From assembly GCA_937892395.1 (NCBI GenBank), contig CALAGJ010000062.1:1-47286 (forward strand): 47,286 nt of DNA, in the 5' to 3' direction. The stretch comes from an uncultured Parafilimonas sp. Its GTDB lineage: Bacteria; Bacteroidota; Bacteroidia; Chitinophagales; Chitinophagaceae. Below, one piece after another: positions 24,304 through 32,748 of this stretch. How positions within the stretch are numbered: the stretch's first letter is position 1; every line of letters starts with the position of its first letter. Made by a program: the position numbers and the translations under genes. Below the pieces are notes generated by a model that ran no database searches, was not told the DNA's origin, and worked only from the letters and a program-made list of their open reading frames with translations.

Positions 24304-25008
24304 TTATTTTATTTTTATACAATCATTATTTATTTTAATGATATGATAAAACATTTTTTTATAGGTTTCTGATATTGGAATTTTCTTATTCATGACATCG
24401 ATTACATCTTTTTTGATGAAAGAAATTTGTTGTATATTAATTATAAATGATTTATGCACTCTGGCAAATAAATAGGATGGGAGTTGATTTTCCCATTCTG
24501 TAAATGTTGTAAGACTTAGTAGCGTTTTGCGTAGCAATACAATTTTTCTATAATCACCACTACCTTCTATGTAAAGAATTTCATTGAGCATTATTTTTTC
24601 TGTGCATGTACCAGATTTTACAAAAATGTAATCATTCGAATATTCACTCTCTTTAATTTGCTTTTCAGCTTTTAATACAGCTTGTAAAAACCTTTCATGT
24701 GTAAACGGTTTTAAAAGATAATCTACTACTTGCAAGTCATAACTTTTTATTGCATAATCTGCAAATGCAGTAGTGACTATGTAGTGGGTAGATTTTTGTA
24801 ATACTTCAATAAGCTGGAGACCGGAATCACTACCAAGATGAATATCTGTAAAACTAAGCTGTACTTGGTGTTTCGATAAATAGGCTTTTGCATCTGATAC
24901 ATTATCAAATATTCCCAATAATTGCAGGAGATTACATGCAGACACATATTGTCGCATTCGCTCCTGTGCTAATGGTTCGTCCTCAATGATGATGCAGGTT
25001 ATTGCCAT
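24304..25008 (-). CDS. LytTR-family response regulator
   Basis: A 234-residue cytosolic regulator. The receiver domain has the acidic pocket at IIIEDEP (Glu9, Asp10), a phospho-acceptor Asp55 in LSFTDIHLG, and the conserved lysine in DYLLKPFTHERF (Lys100). The C-terminal LytTR DNA-binding domain contains ILYIEGSGDYRKI and FARVHKSFIIN, the hallmark. Its start overlaps the end of the kinase gene by 26 bases, so the pair is translationally linked. The target is probably the operon itself, but I saw no paired LytTR operator in the promoter region. Confidence 0.92.
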   Translation of the reverse strand: MAITCIIIEDEPLAQERMRQYVSACNLLQLLGIFDNVSDAKAYLSKHQVQLSFTDIHLGSDSGLQLIEVLQKSTHYIVTTAFADYAIKSYDLQVVDYLLKPFTHERFLQAVLKAEKQIKESEYSNDYIFVKSGTCTEKIMLNEILYIEGSGDYRKIVLLRKTLLSLTTFTEWENQLPSYLFARVHKSFIINIQQISFIKKDVIDVMNKKIPISETYKKMFYHIIKINNDCIKIK

Positions 25009-26071
25009 AAAGTGGTAAAGATAAATTTACTTGATAGTAATTATTGTTTTGTGTTATAGTAATTGTATGATTATCTTCATACAATAGTTGTAGTCTTTTT
25101 TTGGAAAGATCTAATCCAATACCCACAAATGTTTCCTCAACAGATTGTTTTGATTTCTCATTTATGCAATCAAAATAGAGATGCTCATTCCTAATAGTTA
25201 CCTTAATTTGAATGCAATTATTTTTTTTTGAAATGCCTGTATGTTTAAAGGCATTTTCTATAAAAGGAATTAGCAGCATAGGTGGTATTGAAGCATTGCT
25301 ATAAGTCTCTATTGGGCTGTCAATTTCATATTGAATAAAATCTTTATTGGCATAGCGTAATTTCTGTAGTTCTATATAGGCGGTAATGCAAGCCATTTCT
25401 TTGTGTAATGCTATGAAATCAGCCTTTGTTTCGTACAACATAAATCTAAGCAAAGAAGAAAGCTTGTTAAGATAGGTTGACGCTAGTATATGATCTTTAG
25501 AAATTAGTATATCAATATTGTTGAGTGTATTAAAAAGAAAGTGAGGGTCGAGTTGGTGCTTTAGCAATGCAAGCTCTGTTTCAAATTGTTTTTGTTTTAA
25601 TATTTCACGAAGTTTATTCTCAGTATAATATTGAAAAAATCCCCGAATGATTAGTGCAATGATGCCATGAATGGCTGCAATTACAATCATTAAAATATAT
25701 GTTGCTGTTAGACCTTCTGGGTTTGAGCTGATAGAAATTTTTGTATTGGGAAGCAGGTATAATAATAAGTGACCCATTGCTGATGAGCCTATACAAGCCA
25801 TCAACAATAAAACAAACAATAGACCATATCTCTTTGGAATAAAATATTTTTCAAAAAGATATGTATAGCAGAAATAAAAATTGAGAAAGGCTGGCCAAAA
25901 AGCCAATATCCAAAAGGGAGACAGAAATAAGAAAGAAATAAAATTTTTAAAGTACTGTTCTGATGCATTTTCAAAACTAAATAACCAAATAGGTAACAAC
26001 ATCAGAATATAGAGCAACAAGTAGAGTAGCCAGTAGCTGATATGTATGGCTATTTGCAATGATTTTCTCAT
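24983..26071 (-). CDS. LytS-like sensor histidine kinase (His_kinase/PF06580 type)
   Basis: A 362-residue inner-membrane kinase. Four predicted membrane spans occupy about residues 10-148, with no large sensory domain. The kinase core has the family's H box LKHQLDPHFLFNTLNNID with phospho-acceptor His177, then an ATPase domain with PPMLLIPFIENAFKH and a G box VGIGLDLSKKRL. Such short kinases often sense through a neighbouring ABC transporter or the membrane. The ATG abuts the stop codon of the permease gene (positions 26069-26074) and the 3' end overlaps the regulator gene, so coupling within the operon is tight. Confidence 0.92.
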   Translation of the reverse strand: MRKSLQIAIHISYWLLYLLLYILMLLPIWLFSFENASEQYFKNFISFLFLSPFWILAFWPAFLNFYFCYTYLFEKYFIPKRYGLLFVLLLMACIGSSAMGHLLLYLLPNTKISISSNPEGLTATYILMIVIAAIHGIIALIIRGFFQYYTENKLREILKQKQFETELALLKHQLDPHFLFNTLNNIDILISKDHILASTYLNKLSSLLRFMLYETKADFIALHKEMACITAYIELQKLRYANKDFIQYEIDSPIETYSNASIPPMLLIPFIENAFKHTGISKKNNCIQIKVTIRNEHLYFDCINEKSKQSVEETFVGIGLDLSKKRLQLLYEDNHTITITQNNNYYQVNLSLPLYGNNLHHH

Positions 26072-26848
26072 TTACGACTTATCTTTCTTGTTGAAGTATA
26101 ACAGAAAACCTATGAGTGTAATACAACCAAACCAAATCAATGCAATACTGTACAGTGGCAATGGAGTTTTAATGACTGAACCGGTATGCTGAAAATGATG
26201 CAGCGGTGTAAAGTTGTATGGCAGGGTATAAGCATATTTCCATTTTAAAGCAAACAAGCCTGACACAAACAAAGACATGCCAACCCCAAATGGTACAAGA
26301 AAATTTTTGAACATTATGCCCAGCACATATTGCAAAGCTATTACTGGCAGCAGACCTATAAAATATTCAATACTATTAGACAAATAATAATTCCATGGAA
26401 ATTGTACTGTTGGATATTGAAGAGATGGTATCATTAAGCAAGGTAAAGTGCCAGAAATCCAAATGCAAATATTCAATATTATGAAAAATTGAATCAGCAT
26501 AATGAGTACCAATACCAGCTTTGTAAAAAAGAGATTGATATATGAAATAGGTAAAGTGTGCAGCAGTTTCCAAGTATTATTTTTATGTTCTAATTGAGTA
26601 ATAAGACTCGTGGTCAATATGGCTCCCATTGGCATCAAGAAAAAAGCCATCAACTGCATATTGCTGTTATACAATAATTCCCAAAACAATTTTGAATCAT
26701 ATTTACCTATGGTTTCATCAGGATATACAAATGCTGCAATGGTGGATATGAGCGGTATAAAAACGCCTCCAGTTATCACTAACCACGCAGCTAAGCTCTT
26801 CTTTTTGCGAAGCCATTCACTTTGAAAATTATGGATAAAGCTATTCAT
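26072..26848 (-). CDS. ABC-2-type transporter permease
   Basis: A 258-residue integral membrane protein with about six hydrophobic segments: near residues 20-38, 65-85, 103-131, 160-185, 190-207 and 233-252. It has the look of lantibiotic-immunity or bacitracin-type permeases (ABC-2 family): a polar N-terminus FQSEWLRKKKSLAAWLV, then EHKNNTWKLLHTLPIS between spans two and three. It lies 11 bases downstream of the ATPase gene and touches the kinase gene, so it is the membrane half of the same exporter. Only one permease is present, so it would act as a homodimer. Confidence 0.82.
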   Translation of the reverse strand: MNSFIHNFQSEWLRKKKSLAAWLVITGGVFIPLISTIAAFVYPDETIGKYDSKLFWELLYNSNMQLMAFFLMPMGAILTTSLITQLEHKNNTWKLLHTLPISYINLFFTKLVLVLIMLIQFFIILNICIWISGTLPCLMIPSLQYPTVQFPWNYYLSNSIEYFIGLLPVIALQYVLGIMFKNFLVPFGVGMSLFVSGLFALKWKYAYTLPYNFTPLHHFQHTGSVIKTPLPLYSIALIWFGCITLIGFLLYFNKKDKS

Positions 26849-26859
26849 GATTTTTAGGT

Positions 26860-27804
26860 TTATTGGTTGGTAGATGTTGAAACTTCATGAAGCATATTCA
26901 TAAAAATATTTTCAAGGTCATTCTGTTGTGGTGTTACTTCATACACTTCAACATTCTTTGATACTAACCATTGAATAATATTTGACACCTCATGATCTGG
27001 CAGTCCCGGTAGAAGGATATGATTGTGGCTTGACTTTGCCATGTATTGCAGTGCTGTTAAATGATTGATTGTTGATGCATTATCTCCTGTGCGAATCATG
27101 ACAGCAGATGTTTCCTGTTTTTTCTGCAACAGTTTAAGCAGTGTGCCTTGAAATTGTAATCTTCCTTTGTGAATTATGGCTATATCGGAGACTAATTTTT
27201 CAATTTCTGCAAGTAAATGACTGGAGATGATTATCGTTATTCCTTCTGTTTTATTTAGCTGTTGTAAAAGTTCTCTTACTTCTAATATCCCATTTGGATC
27301 TAAGCCATTTACCGGCTCATCTAAAATGAGTAATTTGGGAGAATGAAGCAGTGTCATGGCTATGGAAAGTCTTTGTTTCATTCCAAGTGAAAACTTGCCA
27401 ACTTTTTTATTGCCCGTATTTGCTATTCCTGTCAGTTTAAGTACTTGCTTCATTCTGCTTGCATTGCATCGATAAATATGCTGAAGGGCTTGTAAGTTTT
27501 CCATAGCAGTAAGGTGTCCGTACAATGAGGGTGTTTCTATGAGTGAACCCGTTTTTTGTAGAATGTGCATCCTAGATTTGGGCATTGACTCACCAAATAT
27601 TTTTATCTCGCCGCTATGACCTTTTAAGAGTCCAAGTACTAATTTAAGTGTAGTGGTTTTGCCTGCACCATTTGGCCCAAGAAAACCATAGATAGAACCT
27701 TCTGGCACAAGCAAATTGATGTCATTGAGAATTTCAGTACCGCCAGGATATTTATAACTCAACCCTATTGTTTCTAAGGCAGGTGTATTTTTAATTTCAT
27801 GCAT
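26860..27804 (-). CDS. ABC transporter ATP-binding protein, bacitracin/lantibiotic-type
   Basis: The 314-residue ATPase heads the five-gene operon. Motifs are complete: Walker A GFLGPNGAGKTTTLKL, Q-loop LIETPSLYGHLTAMENL, signature FSLGMKQRLSIAMTLL, Walker B LLILDEPVNGLDPNG and switch IIISSHLLAEIEKL. The C-terminal 90 residues form the accessory domain common in the BcrA/LanF-like group. GLIETPSLYGHLT-type Q-loops are characteristic of peptide-antibiotic immunity transporters. It starts four bases after a -7 box, and no other in-frame start fits, so its mRNA may be leaderless. Substrate unproven. Confidence 0.88.
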   Translation of the reverse strand: MHEIKNTPALETIGLSYKYPGGTEILNDINLLVPEGSIYGFLGPNGAGKTTTLKLVLGLLKGHSGEIKIFGESMPKSRMHILQKTGSLIETPSLYGHLTAMENLQALQHIYRCNASRMKQVLKLTGIANTGNKKVGKFSLGMKQRLSIAMTLLHSPKLLILDEPVNGLDPNGILEVRELLQQLNKTEGITIIISSHLLAEIEKLVSDIAIIHKGRLQFQGTLLKLLQKKQETSAVMIRTGDNASTINHLTALQYMAKSSHNHILLPGLPDHEVSNIIQWLVSKNVEVYEVTPQQNDLENIFMNMLHEVSTSTNQ

Positions 27805-27808
27805 GCTG

Positions 27809-27816
27809 CAAAGCTA
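27809..27816 (-). promoter_or_regulatory. -7 element four bases before the ABC ATPase ATG
   Basis: TAGCTTTG on the minus strand is followed by CAGC and then the ATG. This would be the promoter of the five-gene operon and predicts a leaderless start. No -33 TTTG is present at 19 bases. Confidence 0.55.
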
Positions 27817-28057
27817 TATAGCCTTCCCAATCAGCTTGTTTATTTTCGGTGAAAGCGCACTTTTATTCTGTATAATAAAACTCAGATTTTGCTTTTAAAT
27901 ATGCAATAAATCTAAGTTCCACTCAAAAATCTTGATTCAAACCTTTAAAGTAGAATAGATGTGGCTATTATTGGAAAGAGGCTCTATGCTTGTCTCTCAC
28001 AAATCCAATTCAAGAAAATTAAGCAGATAATAGGTACTAATTATAGCTTTTGTGTTG

Positions 28058-29002
28058 CTATACTTTTATCATCATTGCACCGTAAGAATAACCACCACCA
28101 AACACTGTAGCCAACACGTTCTCCCCTTTTTTTAAATCGGGATATTTTTCAGCTAAGCCAATGCCGAATCCGCAGCAGCCAGTATTGCCATAGTATTCGA
28201 TATTGGACACTAATTTTTCTTTTGGGAGCTGCAATTCTTGTTGTACATAAAGACTTATTCTTAAGTTAGCTTGGTGAGGAATAAAATAATCAATATCTGA
28301 AACTGTAAGCCCACAAATGTCCAGTGCTTCTAAACTCGCAAGTTTCATATAAGAACATGCTTGCATAAAAATATCCTTCCCAGCATTCATTTGTAATTCT
28401 CTGGTAGCTGGCCGTAGATTTATGGCTTTTACAGCTTGAGAAACATTGGCAATTCCTCCAGTTTTTAGATAGGTTACTTCAAGATCTTTTTCATAGAGCT
28501 TTGTTTTGGATACCGCAAATGCAACAGAACCATCTCCCCATAAGAGCCCACCTAATTTATCCTTTTCATCATAGTATGCAGAGTTTTGATCACTTGCTAC
28601 TATCAGTACTTTTTCTGCTCTGCCCATAGCAAAATAACCCATTGCTATTTCAAAAGCATTCAAAATACTACTGCAAGCGGTAGAAATACTTACAACAGGA
28701 ATATTTGGTATTGATAGTTTATTTTGTACGTAGTGAGCCAAGGTAACTATCGTATCATGCGGGGTGTATGTAGCACCAATGATCATATCAAATTGGTGGT
28801 TCTTTGGTAGCTGTGTCAGTAATTTTTTTGTAGATTCCCATGCCATTGTATTGGTATTCTCTCCGGGTCCACATTTTCTTCTTTCATGAATACCAGTACG
28901 GTTAATAATCCAATCGCTACTAACGCCAGCGGTTTTTTCAAAATATTTATTATCTGCAATAAATTTTGGGAGAAATGCAGATACAGAATTTATATACATC
29001 AT
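28058..29002 (-). CDS. 3-oxoacyl-ACP synthase III (KAS III / FabH-like)
   Basis: A 314-residue thiolase-fold condensing enzyme. The catalytic triad is complete: Cys110 in VSISTACSSILNAFEIA, His in FIPHQANLRI and Asn in YYGNTGCCGFGIGL. The N-terminal WIINRTGIHERRK is the standard KAS III stretch. Either of two consecutive ATGs (29002, 28999) can start it. It may be the initiating FabH of fatty-acid synthesis, or a specialised KAS III for pigment or polyketide-like lipids as found in this phylum. It is not clustered with acyl carrier protein or other fab genes, so I leave the symbol empty. Confidence 0.88.
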   Translation of the reverse strand: MMYINSVSAFLPKFIADNKYFEKTAGVSSDWIINRTGIHERRKCGPGENTNTMAWESTKKLLTQLPKNHQFDMIIGATYTPHDTIVTLAHYVQNKLSIPNIPVVSISTACSSILNAFEIAMGYFAMGRAEKVLIVASDQNSAYYDEKDKLGGLLWGDGSVAFAVSKTKLYEKDLEVTYLKTGGIANVSQAVKAINLRPATRELQMNAGKDIFMQACSYMKLASLEALDICGLTVSDIDYFIPHQANLRISLYVQQELQLPKEKLVSNIEYYGNTGCCGFGIGLAEKYPDLKKGENVLATVFGGGYSYGAMMIKV

Positions 29003-29039
29003 AATATAGTTCCGGTGGTACAAATAGCAAAAAAATTTG

Positions 29040-29047
29040 CAAATTTA
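29040..29047 (-). promoter_or_regulatory. -7 element of the KAS III gene
   Basis: TAAATTTG on the minus strand, ending 37 bases before the first possible ATG. Confidence 0.55.
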
Positions 29048-29107
29048 CAAGAACGATGGATAAGTCTTCTAATTAATATTCATTTTGACTGACAGCTATC
29101 ATAAACA

Positions 29108-29572
29108 CTATAACTCAAGTGAGCAATTTATCCATTCATCATCAAGCGCAGCGTCATAATATTTTTTATAAAAATTGATTGCAGGTTCATTCCAGTTGAG
29201 CACTTGCCATACCATACCTGTAAAATGTTTTTCTTTTGCTTCAAGTATCAAAGCATCCATCAGAAGTTTACCTGCACCTTTGCCCCGTGCGGCTTCTGTT
29301 ATAACAATATCTTCCAAATACATGCGTTGCCCTTTCCAGGTGCTAAACCGAATATAATAAATGGCAAAACCAATAATGTTTTCTCCAAACAAGGTAGCAT
29401 CTGTAACCACAAAGCCCCACCACACCGGTTTATCGCCAAACCCACTTTCCTCAAAGTGTTGCTGGCTTACAGTAACCTGTTCCGCGGCCTTTTCGTAATG
29501 TGCTAACTCTTTTACAAGCTCAATTATTCTTGTGCAATCCTCTCTTTCAATCTTTCTTACTTTCAGGCTCAT
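29108..29572 (-). CDS. GNAT-family N-acetyltransferase
   Basis: A 154-residue cytosolic acetyltransferase. The acetyl-CoA-binding motif is clear: YLEDIVITEAARGKGAGKLL, with the R/Q-x-x-G-x-G/A pattern as RGKGAG. The C-terminal VWQVLNWNEPAINFYKKYYD is typical of the diamine/spermidine-acetyltransferase-like subgroup. Its start overlaps the dsbD stop by four bases, so it is translated from the same mRNA, yet its function seems unrelated to disulfide transfer. The substrate may be a polyamine or an aminoglycoside-like amine; that is inference. Confidence 0.88.
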   Translation of the reverse strand: MSLKVRKIEREDCTRIIELVKELAHYEKAAEQVTVSQQHFEESGFGDKPVWWGFVVTDATLFGENIIGFAIYYIRFSTWKGQRMYLEDIVITEAARGKGAGKLLMDALILEAKEKHFTGMVWQVLNWNEPAINFYKKYYDAALDDEWINCSLEL

Positions 29573-31539
29573 GGCTTCTTTACTTCATCTAAAATTTTGA
29601 TAAAACGGTCTACATCCGGATTATACCCACCTGCATTCTTGATAAGTTTTCCCTCTGGGGATAAGAACACATACAAAGGTTGAGCATTCGATTGAGTCAA
29701 ATTAATTTCAAAGTCTAAATTTTTCTCTCCCATTTGATCAATTTGGGTATTATCAACAGCGGATTTTGTCCACTCATTTTCTGGCAGTTTGGTTTTATCA
29801 TCTACATATAGTGATATAACTACATAATCATTTTGCAGTCTCTGCATCACACTACTGTTACTCAATACCTCTCTTTCCATTTTTCTACAGTTGGCACATG
29901 CATGACCTGTAAAGTCTATCATTACTGGTTTATGAAGTTGCTTTGCAGCTGCCATACCTTCTTCGAAATCAAAAAATGCAGTTACTCCGGGTAATTCACT
30001 CTCTAAAATATCAGTGTATTTTACAGGTGCAATGGTATTCTTATTTTCAACAGATATTGATGATGAAGGGCCAGACTGCAGTTTATATAAATTGAATTCT
30101 TGTGTTTTCATTTCAGGTAGCCATGCACTGAGCGCATTTAATGGAGCTCCCCATAAACCCGGTATCAGATAAATGGTAAAAGAAAGAGCTGATAACCCCG
30201 CAAAGAATCTTGGCACAGCCAAATAGGGTACTTCGTAATCATTTTTTGATAATTCATCATCATGATGAAATCGAATCTTTCCAAAGAGATATAATGATAA
30301 TGTGCCAAATACACCAATCCAAATACTTAAGTAAACATCTCTGTTTAATAAACCCCAATGGTAAGCTAAATCTGCACTACTCAAAAACTTAAAAGCAAGT
30401 GCAATTTCAATAAATCCAAAAGTAACTTTAAGCGTATTTAACCAGCCTCCGGATTTTGCCAATTTATTCAAAAGACCGGGAAATAATGCCATTACAGTAA
30501 ATGGTAATGCAAGCGCCAGTGAAAAACCAAAAAAGCCAATAAGCGGAGTTATGGTTTCTCCTTTGGAGATGAGCACGGTAAGTGCACCTATAAAAGGAAG
30601 CGTACAAGAAAAAGATACAATCACTAATGTAGCTGCCATAAAAAAGATACCCGCAAAACTACCAAGGCCAGCCTTGGAATCCATTTTTGTACTCCATGAA
30701 GATGGGAGTGATATTTCAAAAGCTCCCAAAAAGCTGATACCAAAAATCATGAACATGAGGAATACAAAAATATTAAAACCTGCACTACTCGAGAATGCAT
30801 TTAAAGCACCCTGTCCAAATAAAACGGTTATTAAAAATCCGATTAGTGTAAAAATTCCGATTATGCTGGATGAATAATATATTGCATTGCGTACACTTTC
30901 TTTTTTTGTTTTGCTGCGCTTAAGAAAAAAGCTTACCGTAACGGGTAGCATGGCATATACACAAGGTGTAAGCAAGGCTCCCAAACCAATGATAAATGCT
31001 TGAAGAAAAATACTCCAAAGTGAAGCGTCATCGTTAATGCCATTCAAGCTCGATACATTTTTTTCAACAGCAGAAACAGTGCTTAAATCTGCTTGAAAAG
31101 AAACGGTGCCACTTGGAAATGCATCGGTAAGCATGCCAAGCCAATTCAGGGTGCCCTGTACTAATTTTCCTTTGACTTTTTCCGCAGGCATTGAAAAACT
31201 TATTTGGGCACTGTCCGTAAAAAAATGTATAGCACCTAACGCTGTATCTGAAATGGTTTGCAGATTTTGAGATTCAATATAGTTGAGTTTATAGTCAGCA
31301 ATTTCGTTGGTATCAAATATAATTTCCGAAACAAATGCATCTTCATCATTTATTTTATTAAATGAAAACAATTTTAAGCCGGGTTTGAGGGATATTTTTA
31401 TATTGAAAACAATGCTATCACCCGATTTTACCGCAGTAGTATTCAGTTGAACATCTGCCTCAGTATTTTGGCTATGTACTGCATGAACAAAAAACAAGAA
31501 AAAGCTACTAAAAAGTAGCTTGAAAATTTTATTCAACAT
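29569..31539 (-). CDS. dsbD: Thiol:disulfide interchange protein DsbD
   Basis: DsbD carries electrons from cytosolic thioredoxin across the inner membrane to periplasmic thiol proteins. The 656-residue protein has a signal peptide (to about residue 23), a periplasmic N-domain (about 25-153), eight or so membrane spans (about 170-450) and a C-terminal thioredoxin-like domain. The membrane pair is present as LTPCVYAMLP (about Cys191) and SFSCTLPF (about Cys309), and the thioredoxin motif is HACANC (about 545). The N-domain has no cysteine at all: the place of the usual CNDERC loop is MLTDAF at 136-141. A separate protein encoded 17 bases upstream keeps that cysteine pair. Confidence 0.93.
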   Translation of the reverse strand: MLNKIFKLLFSSFFLFFVHAVHSQNTEADVQLNTTAVKSGDSIVFNIKISLKPGLKLFSFNKINDEDAFVSEIIFDTNEIADYKLNYIESQNLQTISDTALGAIHFFTDSAQISFSMPAEKVKGKLVQGTLNWLGMLTDAFPSGTVSFQADLSTVSAVEKNVSSLNGINDDASLWSIFLQAFIIGLGALLTPCVYAMLPVTVSFFLKRSKTKKESVRNAIYYSSSIIGIFTLIGFLITVLFGQGALNAFSSSAGFNIFVFLMFMIFGISFLGAFEISLPSSWSTKMDSKAGLGSFAGIFFMAATLVIVSFSCTLPFIGALTVLISKGETITPLIGFFGFSLALALPFTVMALFPGLLNKLAKSGGWLNTLKVTFGFIEIALAFKFLSSADLAYHWGLLNRDVYLSIWIGVFGTLSLYLFGKIRFHHDDELSKNDYEVPYLAVPRFFAGLSALSFTIYLIPGLWGAPLNALSAWLPEMKTQEFNLYKLQSGPSSSISVENKNTIAPVKYTDILESELPGVTAFFDFEEGMAAAKQLHKPVMIDFTGHACANCRKMEREVLSNSSVMQRLQNDYVVISLYVDDKTKLPENEWTKSAVDNTQIDQMGEKNLDFEINLTQSNAQPLYVFLSPEGKLIKNAGGYNPDVDRFIKILDEVKKP

Positions 31540-31556
31540 GATATAGGGGTTTTGGG

Positions 31557-32009
31557 TTATTGAATTTTGAAATCAAAACTGATGGTTTTTGGTGGGAGAC
31601 AACGCTCATCATTACAAACCATAAATTCAATTTCCCCACTCACATTTGTTTTAACATTTGATTTCAAAGCAATGTCCTGTGTAAAGACAACTTTATTGTT
31701 GTAATACTTTACATCAACTCCAAAAACTTTTTCGTGCTTTGTGATGAGTTTACCGGTTTCAATTGGCTTTCCTACCAATGTGGCCAATGGGTTTTTATTA
31801 AAACTAAATGAAGTTGGGATGGGACCACCATCCGGAGTGCTTTGCGAATAGAGGTGCCATTCACCTTCAATAGTGGCAGTGGCTATTAGTTGATATTTTT
31901 TATCAGCTTTTTTCACTGTAGAAAAAGTCCATTTTACAGGATTTTCAACTTGCGCCTGTGTGCAAGATAGCCCAATAAAAAGGGCAAAAATTGTGATGAT
32001 CTGTTTCAT
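31557..32009 (-). CDS. Stand-alone DsbD N-terminal domain protein, periplasmic
   Basis: A 150-residue exported protein: signal peptide to about residue 19 (ending TQAQ), then one immunoglobulin-like DsbD N-domain. The final strands contain EFMVCNDERCLPP with Cys132 and Cys137, the redox pair that in E. coli DsbD hands electrons to DsbC and CcmG. It is encoded just before dsbD, probably in one transcript. Since the fused N-domain of that DsbD lacks the pair, this protein may serve as its detached electron acceptor. The family call is firm; the division of labour is inference. Confidence 0.85.
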   Translation of the reverse strand: MKQIITIFALFIGLSCTQAQVENPVKWTFSTVKKADKKYQLIATATIEGEWHLYSQSTPDGGPIPTSFSFNKNPLATLVGKPIETGKLITKHEKVFGVDVKYYNNKVVFTQDIALKSNVKTNVSGEIEFMVCNDERCLPPKTISFDFKIQ

Positions 32010-32048
32010 GTGTGCATTCTTTATTTTAATTTTTTAAATGGTGCCATT

Positions 32049-32711
32049 TTAATTTAATCCAAGTAACTCAAATACTTTTAATCCATCCATATTTCCGAGC
32101 AAACTATTGGTAGCACGCTCCGGATGGGGCATCATACCAAAAACATTTCGCTGCTCATTGCATATACCTGCAATATTGTTAGTAGATCCATTCGGATTAG
32201 ATGCTGCATCTATCTGACCGGATGGATTGCAATAATGAAAAAGTATTTGATTATTTTGATCCAATGTTGACAATACCTCATCATTTGCAAAATACCTGCC
32301 ATCTCCATGTGCAATGGGTATTTTGAAAATAGATTGATCATTTTTATTTACTAAAAAAACATTTTTACAGGCAAACTGCTGGTGGCCGTTTGGTAATAAA
32401 ACACCCGGCAGCAAACCACTTTCGCAAAGAATCTGGAATCCATTACATACGCCCAACACTTTGCCTCCGGCATATGCAAATTCAATGACTGATTGCATCA
32501 TGGGGCTAAATCTTGCAATTGCACCGCATCTTAAATAGTCGCCATAAGAAAAACCACCGGGCAGTACAATGCAATCGTCAGTAGAGAAGCCCGGTAATGC
32601 TGTGTCCTTATGCCATAGCATAGTGACTTCTCTTTGCAGATCATACTGTAGTGCATCCTGCATATCACGATCACAGTTACTACCTGGAAATACTACTATA
32701 CCAAACTTCAT
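32049..32711 (-). CDS. purQ: Phosphoribosylformylglycinamidine synthase, glutaminase subunit
   Basis: PurQ releases ammonia from glutamine for the fourth step of purine synthesis, with PurL and PurS in the cytosol. The 220-residue protein starts MKFGIVVFPGSNCDRDM, contains GGFSYGDYLRCGAIA, the nucleophile motif GVCNGFQIL, and the triad end FGMMPHPERA with the His and Glu. A separate PurQ (not fused to PurL) is the small-subunit arrangement. I start at ATG 32711; an ATG 16 codons upstream would overlap the preceding gene. No other pur gene is in view, and the neighbours are a membrane protein and the DsbD pair. Confidence 0.96.
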   Translation of the reverse strand: MKFGIVVFPGSNCDRDMQDALQYDLQREVTMLWHKDTALPGFSTDDCIVLPGGFSYGDYLRCGAIARFSPMMQSVIEFAYAGGKVLGVCNGFQILCESGLLPGVLLPNGHQQFACKNVFLVNKNDQSIFKIPIAHGDGRYFANDEVLSTLDQNNQILFHYCNPSGQIDAASNPNGSTNNIAGICNEQRNVFGMMPHPERATNSLLGNMDGLKVFELLGLN

Positions 32712-32748
32712 GATATCAAATTGAGGCACGAAGATAATTGCCTCTTTT

